Source: Epithemia pelagica (taxonomy: Eukaryota; Bacillariophyta; Bacillariophyceae; Surirellales; Surirellaceae). From it: 64,000 nucleotides of DNA. The translations under genes were made by a program, and so were the position numbers. Below the pieces are notes generated by a model that saw nothing but the letters and a program-made list of their open reading frames with translations, was not told where the DNA came from and did not search any database. The first letter of the stretch is position 1. Every line of letters begins with the position of its first letter. The stretch is from positions 4,588,001-4,652,000 of the forward strand of contig OX337229.1 of NCBI GenBank assembly GCA_946965045.2, in the 5' to 3' direction. Positions 63,039 through 64,000 of the stretch are shown here, in pieces.

Positions 63039-63845
63039 GGCCGAAAGCAAAGCGATCTTTGCGATTCAATGACGCACGGTCTACCGTTCAAAGCGAAACA
63101 AAACCGAAATTCTCTCCCCGGTCAGTAAGATTACGGAGCTTCTAACAGGACCGCAAACTCTCGACACTCTTCTCTTTGTTGAAGGTGCAAACCTCTGGGG
63201 AAGAGGAAACAAAGCCGAGAAGAATCCAAAGATCGAACGCAATCTGTTCCAGTTAGCCGAATCAGAACGGACCGACCCTGACTTCAGTGTGACCTTAATC
63301 ACAGGGCCACCGAGCAAAGAAGGGTTTAGGAGTGAAAGATAGACAAACGATCCCCCGAGAAGAAGAAATTATTATATCACACAACCTTCGATTGCCTTCT
63401 CTCTTTGTGTTGTGTTGGCTCCGTGGTGGTGCAGCGCTGCGCGGTGCAACGTGCAACATTGGTCTGTTGTGGTGTCCACCAAAGCCGCCTCGACGTCTGT
63501 CTGTCTGCTGGCTGTGGATCTTAGCTGCGCGCGTTAATGGAGTCTACCCAGAGAAAAATCTCCGTGGCGCTATCGACTATCGAAGCGAATTCCATCTAGC
63601 TCTCTAGCAAACGCTATTGCTAATAATACAGCTTGGAGTTGGCGATCGCTGAAGCCATACCTAACAGGAGAGATGGAAAGAAAACAGCAAACCGCTTCAC
63701 TTCAGACTTGCGCCGCAGTGGTGAGTGCATCTCATATCTCTCTCGTCTTAGTTAGATAGAATCCACATAATTCGGCAACAGAATGATCCTGCTTGTGCTT
63801 GTATGGTTCAATCCGGCGTCTATAGCAAGACTGTTGTTGGATCGC
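63039..63845. other. Intergenic (0.8 kb)
   Basis: Promoter and 5' UTR of the G3BP-like gene, then the 3' UTR of the partial gene at the window edge. Tandem-like CT/GT-rich stretches occur near 63405-63510. No gene is seen. Confidence 0.5.
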
Positions 63846-64000
63846 TCAATCCCACTCTGATCCACCGCGTTTCCGTGATGTATTGAACCCTTGGTCTTTT
63901 GCCATGCGTTCTTCTTGAAGCGCCTCGTGCTTCGTGCGCCTGGCACGATTGAGCTGGTATTTTTGTGACATTTCCTGTAAGGCCAGATCCGTCAAGCGTT
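63846..64000 (-). CDS. C-terminus of a charged protein (cut by the window edge)
   Basis: The minus strand has an open frame from the window edge to TGA at 63848-63846, giving the last 50 residues. It is rich in Arg, Lys, Gln and Glu (LALQEMSQKYQLNRARRTKH, ALQEERMAKDQGF) and ends GGSEWD, as in nuclear or splicing-type helical tails. A longer overlapping frame (63752-63946) is less convincing. The gene cannot be named. Confidence 0.5.
   Translation of the reverse strand, partial: RLTDLALQEMSQKYQLNRARRTKHEALQEERMAKDQGFNTSRKRGGSEWD

Noticed and set aside
1-64000. CRISPR arrays, operons, ribosome binding sites, rRNA genes
   Set aside because: None seen, and the introns and gene families show eukaryotic nuclear DNA.

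Overview
This window looks like nuclear DNA from a diatom, probably a pennate one. It is gene dense, with genes on both strands and short GT-AG introns of about 45 to 120 bp. Two proteins have N-termini of the kind that enter a secondary (red-lineage) plastid: plastid ribosomal protein S1, whose signal peptide ends in an 'AFT' motif like the diatom ASAFAP site, and a nuclear SecE. There is also a heat-shock-factor transcription factor, a family that is expanded in diatoms. Other diatom-like traits are a selenoprotein O with its selenocysteine codon, and a protein with a cysteine/tyrosine-rich motif that I associate with diatom gene sets. The assignment rests on recognising families, not on a search.

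Layout. 1-1.87 kb holds no convincing gene, only a hairpin. 1.9-4.7 kb is a cyclic-nucleotide-binding AGC kinase. 4.9-8.4 kb holds two minus-strand genes, a diatom-type unknown and the COMPASS subunit ASH2. 8.675-11.816 kb is a complete two-gene PIF/Harbinger-like DNA transposon with 29-bp terminal inverted repeats, a CAG duplication, a transposase, a second SANT-like protein and a nested palindrome of about 225 bp between the two genes. It sits in the promoter space between ASH2 and a second cyclic-nucleotide-binding kinase (12.0-14.8 kb), a paralogue of the first. 14.9-17.6 kb is a divergent pair of plastid genes (SecE and ribosomal protein S1), followed by a DUF547 protein. 18.945-20.486 kb is a second mobile element, non-autonomous, with perfect terminal repeats.

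20.6-35.5 kb holds a very large helical protein of unknown function, an RG-rich protein, a GT92-like glycosyltransferase, mitoribosomal mS35 and selenoprotein O. Two young tandem duplications lie in this stretch. 35.5-43 kb has an interstitial telomere-type repeat, a hairpin element, a membrane-anchored LRR protein, an HSF and a PPR protein. 43.7-51.8 kb has a Q/N-rich protein, a GAF plus degenerate histidine-kinase-like protein, and BUB1 with a KEN box, a full kinase domain and six ABBA-like motifs. 52.9-63 kb has a large membrane RING protein, the KEOPS enzyme OSGEP/Kae1, PRPP synthetase with a 270-residue N-terminal extension, a small membrane RING protein and a G3BP-like RNA-binding protein. 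The last 155 bp carry the C-terminus of one more gene on the minus strand.

As usual for a eukaryote, neighbours are mostly unrelated in function. Local themes are cyclic-nucleotide signalling (two kinases), plastid biogenesis (SecE and S1 sharing a promoter) and mobile-element activity. No tRNA, rRNA, CRISPR array or viral gene was seen. Start codons are given at the first suitable ATG, and intron positions were read from splice-site consensus plus reading frame. None of this has been tested against transcripts.
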